A stretch of DNA of 64,000 nucleotides from Kutzneria buriramensis (GCF_043575855.1 NZ_CP144375.1:1612001-1676000), one strand, 5' to 3'. Shown: positions 35,426 to 43,382, numbered from the stretch's first letter. The notes: a model not told the origin generated them from the sequence alone. A program made the numbers and translations.

Positions 35426-36643
35426 TCAGGCGGTGCGACGCATGTGATCGGCGGGATGCTGCACGATCCGGTTGATCACGGAGCCGGCCGCGCCGCGGAC
35501 CGCCGCCTCCCAGCCGAGCCGGGACACCTCCACCCGCGGCTCCGTCCACCGGGCACCGAGCACGCGCGCCGACAGCTCGGCCTCCACCGGCTCCCGCAGC
35601 CACGGGGCCAGCAACGCGAACATGCCGCCGAGCAGCACGGCGTCCAGGTCGAACAGGTTGACCATGCCGGCCAGCGCCACGCCGAGGGCCTCGCCCGCCG
35701 CCTCGACGGCGTCGACCGCCCGCTCGTCGCCGGCCTCGGCCCGCTCCACCAGCCGCGCCAGCGGGCCGGCGGGGGTGGCCAGCGTCGTGCCGGTCCGCGG
35801 CGGGAGGCCCGCCGCGCGCAGGATCGCCTCCTGGCCGGCGATCGCCTCCAGGCAGCCGCGCGCGCCGCAGCCGCAGACGGGTCCCTCGGGCCGGACCGTG
35901 ACGTGGCCGAGCTCGCCGGCGAAGCCGTTGCGGCCGCGGAACAGCTCGCCGCCGACGACCACGCCCGCGCCGATGCCGATCTCGCCGGAGACGTGGATGA
36001 AGTCCGTACGGGGCGGGGCGCCGAACCACAGCTCCCCCAGCGCCGCCAGGTTCGCCTCGTTCTCCACGCTCACCGGCGGCCAGCCGCGCCGGGTCAGCTC
36101 CGCCACCAGCGGCACCTGCGTCCAGCCGAGGTTCGGGGCCGACGCCAGCAGCCCTTCGGACGTACGGACCAGGCCCGGCACCGCCGCCACGACGCCCGCC
36201 ACCGGCAGACCGGCGGAGCGCGCGCCGTCCAACGCCGTGTCGACCAGGTCGGCGGCCTCGGCCAGCACCTCGGCGGTGGGGCGGCCCCGGTTGTCCGCCA
36301 GCGACACCGCCTGGTGCCGGGGCCGTCCGGACAGGTCCAGCACGCAGCACGCCAGATAGTCGACGTTGATCTCCACGCCGACGCCGACCGGGCCGTCCGG
36401 GTTGAGCCGCAGCGCCTGCCCCGGCCGGCCGACGCTGTTGCCGGCCGGGCCGGCCTCGACGATCAGCCCGTGCCGGGTCAGCTCGTCGACCAGGCTGGAG
36501 ACGGTGGCCTTGGTCAGGCCGGTCGCCGCCGCCACCTCGGCGCGGGAGACGCCCTCGCCGTCGGCGACGCTGCGCAGCACCACGCCCAGGTTGTGGTCGC
36601 GCATCCCCTGCTGGCGGACGGGAACGCCGGCCGTTTCACTCAC
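35426..36643 (-). CDS. ROK-family repressor/sugar kinase-like protein
   Basis: 405 residues from GTG 36643 (MSETAGVPVRQQGMRDHN); the longer open frame upstream has no coding character. Residues about 15-75 form a winged helix (GVSRAEVAAATGLTKATVSSLVDEL). The remainder is a ROK fold: GVGVEINVDYLACCVLDL, the sugar-binding SGEIGIGAGVVVGG, ELGHVTV and the zinc motif CGCGARGCLE. Such proteins repress sugar operons and are released by the sugar. Being first in an operon with GH4, it probably controls uptake or cleavage of the GH4 substrate. Confidence 0.9.
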   Translation of the reverse strand: MSETAGVPVRQQGMRDHNLGVVLRSVADGEGVSRAEVAAATGLTKATVSSLVDELTRHGLIVEAGPAGNSVGRPGQALRLNPDGPVGVGVEINVDYLACCVLDLSGRPRHQAVSLADNRGRPTAEVLAEAADLVDTALDGARSAGLPVAGVVAAVPGLVRTSEGLLASAPNLGWTQVPLVAELTRRGWPPVSVENEANLAALGELWFGAPPRTDFIHVSGEIGIGAGVVVGGELFRGRNGFAGELGHVTVRPEGPVCGCGARGCLEAIAGQEAILRAAGLPPRTGTTLATPAGPLARLVERAEAGDERAVDAVEAAGEALGVALAGMVNLFDLDAVLLGGMFALLAPWLREPVEAELSARVLGARWTEPRVEVSRLGWEAAVRGAAGSVINRIVQHPADHMRRTA

Positions 36644-36759
36644 GCCGTGAAGTGTACGGAACGGTTCCGCGTCGGCCTGGCCGAAGGGACTTTGAGCCGA
36701 ACGTACCAACCTTGCGCGCGGACCGTAATCGGTTGGCTGCCGGCTCCGATGAGGCGGGC

Positions 36760-37416
36760 ATGACGATCGCGCGCAGGATCCAGCAGCGGCTGACGAACTC
36801 GAACGATCCCCGGTCGTTGTCGGCACGCGCGCGGGCCAAGCGGTGGGACGAGCTGATGCGCCGGTTCCCGGCGCTGGACTCGATGCGGGTGCTCGACCTG
36901 GGCGGCATGCCGGACTTCTGGCGCAAGTCCACCGTGCGCCCGGCCCACGTCACCACGGTGAACCTGCTGACCGCCGACACCGAGGAAGCCTGGATGGAGC
37001 ACGTCGTCAGCGACGCCTGCGCGCCGGAGGGCCTGTCCGACGAGAAGTTCGACCTGGTGGTGTCCAACAGCCTGCTGGAGCACGTCGGCGGCTACGCGCG
37101 GCGGCGGCAGCTCGCGGAGGTCATCCACGGGTACGCGGAACGGCACTGGGTGCAGACGCCGTACCGGTACTTCCCGATCGAGCCGCACTGGGCGTTCCCC
37201 GGGCTCCAGTTCCTGCCGGTGTCGGCGCGGGCGGCGGCGGTGCGGAAGTGGCCGCTGGGCCACGCGGCGATCAAGGGCAAGGACGAGTCGACGGACGCGG
37301 TGCTCGCGACGGAACTGTTGTCGCTGACCGAGATGCGCCTGCTGTTCCCGTCCTCGGACATCTGGCACGAGCGGGCCGCCGGCCTCACCAAGTCCCTGGT
37401 CGCCGTGCGGAGTTGA
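36760..37416 (+). CDS. Class I SAM-dependent methyltransferase-like protein
   Basis: 218 residues from ATG 36760, preceded by GAGGCGGG. The motif VLDLGGMPDFW near residue 45 is a motif-I-like SAM site in which the usual GxGxG is degenerate. FDLVVSNSLLEHV near residue 90 matches motif IV of the UbiE/Methyltransf_11 class, and the WVQTPYRYFPIEPHW segment follows. The N-terminal 30 residues are Arg/Ser-rich. Similar proteins are often linked to surface glycan or glycolipid gene sets, but nothing next to it here supports a role. It is divergent from the ROK gene. Confidence 0.8.
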   Translation: MTIARRIQQRLTNSNDPRSLSARARAKRWDELMRRFPALDSMRVLDLGGMPDFWRKSTVRPAHVTTVNLLTADTEEAWMEHVVSDACAPEGLSDEKFDLVVSNSLLEHVGGYARRRQLAEVIHGYAERHWVQTPYRYFPIEPHWAFPGLQFLPVSARAAAVRKWPLGHAAIKGKDESTDAVLATELLSLTEMRLLFPSSDIWHERAAGLTKSLVAVRS

Positions 37417-37426
37417 TCTACCCCAA

Positions 37427-37448
37427 ACCCACATTCGGTGTGTCTGTG
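37427..37448. repeat. Fragment of the intergenic inverted-repeat family
   Basis: ACCCACATTCGGTGTGTCTGTG equals the complement of the inner arm of copy A (23970-23991) except for one base. It begins 10 bases after the methyltransferase stop. The outer ACCCCCGCGAGTCG arm is replaced by unrelated GC-rich inverted sequence, so this is a chimeric or decayed copy. Confidence 0.6.
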
Positions 37449-37506
37449 CTTGTGCCGCGCGTTCCGCGCGGGGCGAGGTCGCTGAAGATCCGACCTCTTT
37501 CCTTGT

Positions 37507-37543
37507 CTCAGCTCGATCGATGAACAGACTCGATCGAGCTGAG
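37507..37543. terminator. Perfect 13-base-arm hairpin between convergent genes
   Basis: CTCAGCTCGATCG (37507-37519) and CGATCGAGCTGAG (37531-37543) are exact inverted arms around an 11-base loop. Outside them, GCGAGGTCGC near 37473 and GCGACCTCGC near 37564 pair as a second layer. It lies between the methyltransferase and the convergent LuxR-type gene and could terminate both. Confidence 0.65.
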
Positions 37544-37591
37544 CCTGCGGTCCAGAGGCCGGCGCGACCTCGCGCGCTCCCGCGGGGGTTG

Positions 37592-38575
37592 TCAGATCCA
37601 GCCGTTGCGTTTGGCGTGCAGGGCCAGCTGGAAGCGGTTGGCGGCGCCGGTGCGGGACATCAGGCCCTCCAGGTGCCGGAACAGGGTCCGGCGGCTGATG
37701 CCCAGCGTCCGGGCCACCTGCTCGTCGCCCAGACCGGCCGCCAGCAGGCCGAGCAGGCGACGCTCGCTCGGTTGCAGGTACGGCCCGGTGTCCTGCTCCC
37801 CCAGCGCCAGCGGCAGCGCGGCCCGCCAGCACACCTCGAACAGCCCGGTCAGCGCGGCCAGCAGGCTCGACGGCCGGATCAGCAGCGCCGCGCCCTCGCC
37901 GTTGTCGATCTCGGCCAACGACAGCGACAGCAGCGCGCAGTCCGTGTCGAATATCAACAGTTTCACCGGCACCTCGGGCAGCGTGCGGGCCTCCTCGCCG
38001 GCCTTGACGCACGGAACCACGTTGTCCGTCAGGTATTCCGACCGCTCCAGCGCCGTCTTCGCATACACCGCGCGGTAGCGGATGCCGGCGGCGAGATTGT
38101 CCAGCTCGGTCTGGTTGACGTCCGCGCCGGTGTAGTACGGCGGCGAGTCCAGGCCGCGGACCTCGCTGCGCACCGACTGCTCCAACTGCCGGATCCGGTC
38201 CTGCACGGCGGGTCCCCTGATGACCTCGAGCAGGTTCTCGACGCCCTCGACGACTCCCTGCCGCAGCGCGCGAAACGTGTCCGCCGCGGCCACCCGCGCC
38301 GCCGCCAGCTCCGCCTCTCTTCGGCGGGTCAACAGGTCCAGCGCCGGGCCGGGCGGCATCGCCACGAACTGCCCGCGGTCCGGGCCCGCCCGACCGGCCA
38401 GCCCCACCTGGATCAGTTCCTCGACGCCGCAACGGATCTCGTCCGGCCGATGCCCCACGACCTCGGCGAGCTGGTCCAATGTGGACGTTCCGAGGGCCAC
38501 CAGCGCGAGGTAGGTCCGCGCGGCCTGTTCGCCGAGTCCGAGGGTGACGAGGTGACCGGTGTCCGCCGAACCCAT
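37592..38575 (-). CDS. TrmB-like/LuxR-type transcriptional regulator
   Basis: 327 residues from ATG 38575; another ATG at 38581 is too close to the GAGGGGG ribosome site. The N-terminus (residues 5-75) is a TrmB-like winged helix (LGLGEQAARTYLALVALGTSTLDQLAEVVG). A central domain of about 200 residues may sense a ligand, with a single HTH of LuxR type at the end (LLGLLAAGLGDEQVARTLGISRRTLFRHLEGLM). Actinobacteria carry many such paired TrmB/LuxR proteins, often beside secreted-enzyme genes. It is divergent from the S53 protease gene 127 bases away and may control it. Confidence 0.87.
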   Translation of the reverse strand: MGSADTGHLVTLGLGEQAARTYLALVALGTSTLDQLAEVVGHRPDEIRCGVEELIQVGLAGRAGPDRGQFVAMPPGPALDLLTRRREAELAAARVAAADTFRALRQGVVEGVENLLEVIRGPAVQDRIRQLEQSVRSEVRGLDSPPYYTGADVNQTELDNLAAGIRYRAVYAKTALERSEYLTDNVVPCVKAGEEARTLPEVPVKLLIFDTDCALLSLSLAEIDNGEGAALLIRPSSLLAALTGLFEVCWRAALPLALGEQDTGPYLQPSERRLLGLLAAGLGDEQVARTLGISRRTLFRHLEGLMSRTGAANRFQLALHAKRNGWI

Positions 38576-38702
38576 TGGCATCCCCCTCGGGCAGGTGCGT
38601 TTCGGCACATTAGTGCCACTGACACCCGTGCGCCACCGGGGCGGCCCGTGGCGGAGTACACAACGGAGCACGGCTTTCCCTCTACCCTGCCATGGAGGAA
38701 AC

Positions 38703-40652
38703 GTGCGCAGTCCCAGACGATGGTTGGCCGCCCTCACCGGAATGGCCGCAATCGCGCTCACCGCCGGATCGGCGATGGCCTCGGCGACCCCGGCGCCCGC
38801 CGCCCCGACCAACCACCCCGTCACCCACGTCTGCGACCAACACCCGAAGCCGGGCTTCGCGGCCTGCTTCGCCCTGCGCAGAACGGATGTCACCGCGTCG
38901 CCGAACACGCCGTCGCTGCCCAGCGGCTACGGCCCGAGCGACCTGCGCAGCGCCTACAACCTGACCGCCGGCGGCAGCGCGTCGGCGACCGTCGCCATCG
39001 TCGACTCGAACGACGACCCCAACGCCGAGTCGGACCTGTCCACCTACCGCTCGACCTACGGCCTGCCGGCGTGCACCACCGCCAACGGCTGTTTCAAGAA
39101 GGTCAACGAGAACGGCCAGACCAGCCCGCTGCCCACCGCCGACACCGGGTGGGCCGGCGAGATCTCGCTGGACGTGGACATGGTTTCGGCGATCTGCCCG
39201 AACTGTCACATTCTTCTGGTCGAGGCGAACCAGCCGTCCATGAGCGACCTGGGCACCGCCGTGAACACCGCGGTGAGCTTGGGCGCGAAGTACGTCTCCA
39301 ACAGCTACGGCGGCTCCGAGGACGGCACGGAGAACTCCTCGGACTCCAGCTACTTCAACCACCCGGGCGTCGCGATCACCGCCAGCACCGGTGACTCCGG
39401 CTACGGCATCAGCTACCCGTCCTCCTCCGCGTACGTGACCGCGGTCGGCGGCACGTCGCTGAGCCGGGCCAGCAACAGCCGCGGCTGGACCGAATCCGCG
39501 TGGAGCGGCGCGGGTTCCGGCTGCTCCAGCGACGTCGCGAAGCCGTCGTTCCAGGGCAGCGTGAACACCGGCTGCTCCAACCGCGCCGACGCCGACGTGT
39601 CCGCGGTCGCCGACCCGAACACCGGCCTGGCCGTGTACCAGACCTACGGCGGCAGCGGCTGGGCCGTCTACGGCGGCACCAGCGCGTCCTCGCCGATCAT
39701 CGCCTCGGTGTACGCCCTCGCCGGCACCCCCGGTTCCAGCGACCGCCCGGCCTCCTACCCGTACGCCAACACCGGCTCCCTCTACGACGTGACCTCGGGC
39801 AGCAACGGCAGCTGTTCGCCGTCCGTGCAGTGCAACGCGGGCGCCGGCTGGGACGGCCCGACCGGCCTCGGCACCCCGAACGGCACCGCGGCGTTCACCG
39901 CCGGCGGCACCCCGCCGCCGCCCGGCTCGCCCAGCGTCACCAACCCCGGCAGCCAGTCCGGCACCGTCGGCACCGCGGCCAGCCTCCAGCTCTCGGCCAC
40001 CGGCGGCACCACGCCGTACACGTGGAGCGCCACCGGCCTGCCGGCCGGCCTGTCGATCTCCTCGTCCGGCCTGATCTCCGGCACACCCAGCACGGCCGGC
40101 ACCTCCTCGGTGACCGCCACCGTGACCGACGCCGCCGGCAAGACCGGCAGCGCCACGTTCTCGTGGACGATCAACCCGCAGGGCGGCGGCGGCTGCTCCA
40201 GCACCGGCCAGAAGCTCGGCAACCCCGGCTTCGAGTCGGGCACCGCGCCGTGGACCACCACCGCCGGCGTGATCAACGCCAACGGCGCCGGTGAGACCGC
40301 CCACGGCGGCACGCACTACGCCTGGCTGGACGGCTACGGCACCACGCACACCGACTCCGCCACCCAGTCGGTCGCCATCCCGGCGGGCTGCCACGCGACG
40401 CTGTCGTTCTGGCTGCACATCGACACCGCGGAGACGACCACGACGACGCAGTACGACAAGCTGACCGTCAAGGTCGGCTCGACCACCGTGGCCACCTTCT
40501 CCAACCTCAACGCGGCCACCGGTTACGTTCAGCACTCGTACGACGTTTCGTCGCTGGCCGGCCAGACCGTGACCGTCTCGTTCAGCGGGACCGAGGATTC
40601 CTCACTCCAGACGTCCTTCGTCCTCGACGACACGGCGCTCACGTTGAGCTGA
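38703..40652 (+). CDS. Secreted S53 (sedolisin-like) peptidase with Ig-like and beta-sandwich domains
   Basis: 649 residues from GTG 38703, with GGAGG 6 bases ahead; the open frame upstream to 38559 is non-coding. A signal peptide ends near ALTAGSAMASA. The serine-carboxyl peptidase domain covers about residues 75-400: GEISLDVDM near 154 carries the catalytic Glu and Asp, and YGGTSASSP near 326 the catalytic Ser. A long propeptide seems absent, so it may resemble the short actinobacterial members. Residues about 415-495 are a He_PIG-type Ig fold, and about 500-649 a carbohydrate-binding-like beta sandwich (NPGFESG, HATLSFWLHI). Substrate is unknown. A strong terminator follows. Confidence 0.92.
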   Translation: MRSPRRWLAALTGMAAIALTAGSAMASATPAPAAPTNHPVTHVCDQHPKPGFAACFALRRTDVTASPNTPSLPSGYGPSDLRSAYNLTAGGSASATVAIVDSNDDPNAESDLSTYRSTYGLPACTTANGCFKKVNENGQTSPLPTADTGWAGEISLDVDMVSAICPNCHILLVEANQPSMSDLGTAVNTAVSLGAKYVSNSYGGSEDGTENSSDSSYFNHPGVAITASTGDSGYGISYPSSSAYVTAVGGTSLSRASNSRGWTESAWSGAGSGCSSDVAKPSFQGSVNTGCSNRADADVSAVADPNTGLAVYQTYGGSGWAVYGGTSASSPIIASVYALAGTPGSSDRPASYPYANTGSLYDVTSGSNGSCSPSVQCNAGAGWDGPTGLGTPNGTAAFTAGGTPPPPGSPSVTNPGSQSGTVGTAASLQLSATGGTTPYTWSATGLPAGLSISSSGLISGTPSTAGTSSVTATVTDAAGKTGSATFSWTINPQGGGGCSSTGQKLGNPGFESGTAPWTTTAGVINANGAGETAHGGTHYAWLDGYGTTHTDSATQSVAIPAGCHATLSFWLHIDTAETTTTTQYDKLTVKVGSTTVATFSNLNAATGYVQHSYDVSSLAGQTVTVSFSGTEDSSLQTSFVLDDTALTLS

Positions 40653-40668
40653 AACGCTTTTCTACACA

Positions 40669-40706
40669 GGGGGCGGAGCACGTCGCGGTGCTCCGCCCCC
40701 GCTTTT
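40669..40706 (+). terminator. Rho-independent terminator after the S53 peptidase
   Basis: Perfect 13-base arms GGGGGCGGAGCAC (40669-40681) and GTGCTCCGCCCCC (40688-40700) are followed by GCTTTT. It begins 17 bases after the peptidase stop. Confidence 0.88.
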
Positions 40707-40817
40707 GTCATGATCGTGACTATGTCACTGTCACGACGGTGACGATTACTGACCGGAGTCAAAACCTGGTGCCGTGTGGCAGAATCGCCGAACACCGACA
40801 GTTCTGGGGATGAAGCC

Positions 40818-42020
40818 ATGAGAACGACCGCCGAACGGCTGCCCAGGGAATTGGCGACACTGATCAGACCTCAGCTGCCACCGCTGGCCGAGGAGATCAT
40901 CCACACCATCCGGGCCACCATCCCGGAATACGCGAAACCGCTGGACGGCTGCTACGGGCAGGCCATCCGGCTGGGTGTCAACCAGGCGCTGACGCAGTTC
41001 GTGGACCGCATCGCCGAGCCCGACCGATCCCGTGCCGACTTCGCCGAGGTGTACCGCCAGCTCGGCCGGCTGGAGGCCAGCGAGGGCCGCAGCCTCGACT
41101 CGTTGCAGAAGGCGTACCGACTGGGCACGCGCGTGGCGTGGCGGCACCTGATTCGGTTCAGACAGCGCAGCGGGCTGCCCACGCAGATGATGTGGACGCT
41201 CGGCGAGGCCACCCTGGCCTACGCCGACGAGCTGATCGCGCTGTCCGTCGAGGGATACGCCGACATGCAGGCCCGCAGCGCGCAGGGTCTCCAGCGGCGG
41301 CGCAAGCGGCTGGTCCGGCTGCTGCTCAGCGAGGAGGACCGGGACCGCGCCGAGGCCGTCGAGCTCGCCCCGGTCGCGCGCTGGCCGCTGCCCGCGCAGC
41401 TGTGCGTGGTGATGCTGGATCGTGTCAGCGGGGACGGTGTGCCCGAGCTGCCCGACGACATGCTCGTCGACGTCCAGGGCGCCCAGGCGTGTGTGCTGGT
41501 GCCCGATCCCGACGCCGCCGACTGGTGGGCGCGGTGCGGCGCCAAGCTGGCCGACTGGCGCGTCGTGATCGGCCCCACGGTGGCGCTCACCGACTCCGCC
41601 AAGTCGTTCAAGCACGCCCAGCTCGCGCGGGATCTGGTGCGGCGCAACACCATCGACGGCACCTCGCCCGTCCGCTGCGTCGACCACCTGTCCACGCTGT
41701 GGCTGCTCACCGACGAGTTCCTGGTGGAGCAGCTCATCCGCAAGCGCCTGGCCCCGCTCGCGCCGCTCACCGACAAGCAGCACAAGCGGCTCGGCGAGAC
41801 GCTGCTGGCGTGGCTCGAGACCCGCGGCGGCGCCCCCGAGATCGCCGCCCGCCTTCGGGTTCACCCCCAGACCGTGCGGTACCGCATGCGTCAGGTCGAA
41901 CGCCTCTTCGGCGACCAACTCCGCTGCCCCGACGCCCGCTTCGAGCTGGAGGTCGCCCTCCGCGCCGCCTCCCTCACCGAAGCCCCGGCGCCCCCCGTCC
42001 AAGAGGAGGAAGCCGGCTGA
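40818..42020 (+). CDS. PucR/CdaR-type helix-turn-helix regulator
   Basis: 400 residues from ATG 40818 (GGGGA precedes it; an in-frame GTG at 40776 would add 14). Residues about 15-170 are a helical RsbRD-like sensory region (LPPLAEEIIHTIRATIPEYAK). The middle is a weak GGDEF-like domain. Residues about 330-395 are a PucR C-terminal HTH (LGETLLAWLETRGGAPEIAARLRVHPQTVRYRMRQVERLFG). Such regulators control purine, sugar-acid or secondary metabolism genes; the target is not indicated. The end of the gene carries one arm of the intergenic repeat element. Confidence 0.88.
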   Translation: MRTTAERLPRELATLIRPQLPPLAEEIIHTIRATIPEYAKPLDGCYGQAIRLGVNQALTQFVDRIAEPDRSRADFAEVYRQLGRLEASEGRSLDSLQKAYRLGTRVAWRHLIRFRQRSGLPTQMMWTLGEATLAYADELIALSVEGYADMQARSAQGLQRRRKRLVRLLLSEEDRDRAEAVELAPVARWPLPAQLCVVMLDRVSGDGVPELPDDMLVDVQGAQACVLVPDPDAADWWARCGAKLADWRVVIGPTVALTDSAKSFKHAQLARDLVRRNTIDGTSPVRCVDHLSTLWLLTDEFLVEQLIRKRLAPLAPLTDKQHKRLGETLLAWLETRGGAPEIAARLRVHPQTVRYRMRQVERLFGDQLRCPDARFELEVALRAASLTEAPAPPVQEEEAG

Positions 42021-42070
42021 CCCCCGCGAGTCGCGCTCACGGACACACCGAATGTAGGTTTCACGCAGAA
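42020..42070. repeat. Intergenic repeat element, single left arm (copy C)
   Basis: ACCCCCGCGAGTCGCGCT followed by CACGGACACACCGAATGTAGG and CACGCAGAA is nearly identical to the left half of copy A. It starts at the last base of the PucR stop codon. No right arm follows; instead the sequence runs into a GGCGGCG-rich hairpin before the OGG-fold gene. A truncated copy. Confidence 0.8.
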
Positions 42071-42165
42071 GATCGAAACCGCCGGTCCCTGGCGGCGGAA
42101 CGCCGTCCGCGCCGCCAGGACCTCGCCTGACGTAACGGCCCCGGGCGGGCGGCGATGCATGCGTC

Positions 42166-42798
42166 GTGACCGATTTCCGCCTGCCTGACTGGGCCGTTCC
42201 GTCGGAACCGCGGGCAACAAAGGTCGTCAATCAAAAGATCGACATTCGCGATCAGTGGTGGTCGGCGGAAATCAACCGGCTCGGGCTCGACGGCACGCCG
42301 CCGGCGTCACCGTCGCTCACCCGCGCCGAGGTCTGGTCTCCCGACGACGACGTGTTCTCCCTCCTGTGGCGGGCCCTCGCGTGGGGATCGGGTCCTCACC
42401 TCCGAAACAACAAGCGCCGCCTGGACAGCATCGCTGCGGACCCGGACGGAGCGAGGAAACTCCTCGAGGCCGCACGGGAAGAGGCGCGGCGCGACCCCGA
42501 AGGCGCATACCAGCTGCTGATGCCCAACGGCCGGGCCGCGATCAAGTACCTGGGCCCGGCTTTCTTCACCAAGTTCCTGTACTTCGCGGGCGGCGGCGAT
42601 CCACTTCACCGCTGCCTGATTCTCGACGAGCGGGTCGCGACCTCCGTATGCGATCACTGCGGCGCGACCTGGTTCCCGATCAGGGGCTGGTATCCGGAGA
42701 CCTACGCGTGGTACTGCGACCAACTGGCTCAGGAGGCCAAGACCCGCGACCGCGCCGCCGACGAGATCGAACTCCTCCTGTTCAAGGGGCACGAATGA
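42166..42798 (+). CDS. OGG-fold (8-oxoguanine DNA glycosylase-like) protein
   Basis: 210 residues from GTG 42166. Residues about 126-141 (IKYLGPAFFTKFLYFA) read as a helix-hairpin-helix with a Lys where HhH glycosylases keep the catalytic Lys, and LILDERV at 151-157 supplies the conserved Asp. This is the pattern of the compact bacterial OGG-fold family rather than full-length Ogg1. A CDHC group at 162-165 is an extra feature. Canonical members excise damaged or modified bases; this compact family has no settled role that I know, and some HhH glycosylases act in phage defence. Its stop overlaps the next ORF (ATGA). It converges on the YrlA-like RNA genes, and codon use is less extreme than its neighbours. 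Confidence 0.75.
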   Translation: MTDFRLPDWAVPSEPRATKVVNQKIDIRDQWWSAEINRLGLDGTPPASPSLTRAEVWSPDDDVFSLLWRALAWGSGPHLRNNKRRLDSIAADPDGARKLLEAAREEARRDPEGAYQLLMPNGRAAIKYLGPAFFTKFLYFAGGGDPLHRCLILDERVATSVCDHCGATWFPIRGWYPETYAWYCDQLAQEAKTRDRAADEIELLLFKGHE

Positions 42799-42938
42799 CC
42801 ACCAATGACGTGCACGAGGGCATCACCGACGATCTGCTCGATCCGCTGACCGACTGCGTCGAACCCGGCGAGACCTACTGGGCCAGACCCGAGCGGTCGA
42901 CGCCCGGCCGTTGGACGTGGGCCGAATACTGCGCGTAG
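42795..42938 (+). CDS. Small acidic protein (47 residues) translationally coupled to the OGG-fold gene
   Basis: ATG 42795 overlaps the OGG stop by four bases (ATGA), so translation is likely coupled. The peptide is acidic at first (MTTNDVHEGITDDLLDPLTD), contains one Cys in DCVEPGETYW, and ends with an aromatic stretch RWTWAEYCA. No family is recognised. The overlap and acidic character suggest a partner or inhibitor of the OGG-fold protein, a DNA-mimic-like role being speculative. Confidence 0.6.
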   Translation: MTTNDVHEGITDDLLDPLTDCVEPGETYWARPERSTPGRWTWAEYCA

Positions 42939-42991
42939 ATCGGCCGCTCCCCGGAGTGGACGGCGAAGGATCGGAACCTGGAGATATAGGT

Positions 42992-43020
42992 GACCCCCGG
43001 ACATGGCCAGTCCGGGGGTC
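42992..43020. terminator. Bidirectional hairpin ending the YrlA-like RNA region
   Basis: GACCCCCGGA (42992-43001) and TCCGGGGGTC (43011-43020) are perfect 10-base arms around a 9-base loop. On the minus strand it lies 8 bases after the 3' strand of RNA II and is followed by ACCTATAT. On the plus strand it follows the 47-residue ORF. Likely terminates both. Confidence 0.75.
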
Positions 43021-43027
43021 GAGAGGT

Positions 43028-43184
43028 CCGCCCAATTGGCACACCGGCACGTTTAAGGGGACGGGTCACGCTCAGGTCGCCGCGCTCTTCCGTTGAGCTA
43101 CGGCCGCAGGTGGCTCGGCCGGCGGGATTTGAACCCGCACCTCGGCGAGGCTCGCCCGTCCCCGGGCGATCCGGTGTTCGGCGG
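43028..43184 (-). ncRNA. YrlA-like Y RNA II with permuted tRNA-like module
   Basis: Minus-strand RNA of about 157 nucleotides with nested complementarity. The ends pair in a broken long helix: 43180-43184 with 43028-43032, 43171-43177 with 43041-43047, 43155-43163 with 43057-43065 (nine perfect pairs) and 43143-43148 with 43077-43082 (six pairs, in the place of an anticodon stem). Between these strands lie, in order: AGGT variable loop, T arm 43138-43122 with TTCAAAT loop, acceptor 3' strand 43121-43115, GCCA, acceptor 5' strand 43107-43101 (six of seven pair), UA, and a D arm 43098-43084 (GCUC/GAGC). The tRNA parts are thus in permuted order with the acceptor end closed by a loop. This is the layout of YrlA-type Y RNAs, which bind Ro60 through the long helix. 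No TROVE/Ro60 gene is in the window. Confidence 0.85.
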
Positions 43185-43190
43185 CAATGC

Positions 43191-43331
43191 TGAAGCTGGA
43201 GCGAGAGTCTGAGGTTGATACCCGGGCTGCCTCTGCCGGTTGGGCTACCCCGGCTCGGTGGTGCCGGGAGGAGGACTCGAACCTCCACTGTGACCGGGTG
43301 TGGTCAGGCTGACGACTCAGTTTCAGCTTCA
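43191..43331 (-). ncRNA. YrlA-like Y RNA I with permuted tRNA-like module
   Basis: A minus-strand unit directly upstream of RNA II. The terminal helix pairs 43324-43331 with 43191-43198 (TGAAGCTG/CAGCTTCA), then 43316-43320 with 43209-43213 and 43294-43299 with 43220-43225. Inside are the T arm 43286-43270 (GGAGG/CCTCC, loop TTCGAGT), acceptor 3' strand 43269-43263, ACCA (43262-43259), a short loop, acceptor 5' strand 43254-43248 (all seven pair, one G-U), UA, and a D arm with GCC/GGC and GG in the loop. Helix details are looser than in RNA II. The two RNAs share design but not stem sequence, so the pairing is maintained by compensatory change. They may be one tandem transcript with the gene upstream. 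Confidence 0.8.
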
Positions 43332-43371
43332 CGCCCCGGTGTCGGGGCGCGCCCCCGCGCTCCAGCGGGGG
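43332..43371 (-). terminator. Two GC-rich hairpins between the DUF7873-type gene and the Y-like RNAs
   Basis: CCCCCGC/GCGGGGG (43352-43358 and 43365-43371) and CGCCCC/GGGGCG (43332-43337 and 43344-43349) form two short hairpins just after the DUF7873-type stop. There is no U tract. They may attenuate read-through or form part of the RNA I precursor. Confidence 0.5.
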
Positions 43372-43382
43372 AGTCTCGAAGG

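Noticed and set aside
38682..40535. Minus-strand 617-codon ORF
   Set aside because: Arg/Gly/Val-rich shadow of the S53 peptidase gene.
43101..43286. Two ordinary tRNA genes
   Set aside because: T-arm and CCA parts precede, rather than follow, the matching acceptor 5' strands and D arms, and there is no seven-base anticodon loop; the layout is permuted.
42875..43288. Minus-strand 137-codon ORF and overlapping small ORFs across the RNA region
   Set aside because: The translation (for example VRVLLPAPP) is typical of reading through tRNA T arms; the region is explained by structured RNA.
43155..43331. A tRNA split by a long intron
   Set aside because: The acceptor strands match best in permuted order (adjacent 3'-half then 5'-half), and the flanks form a continuous helix rather than an intron.
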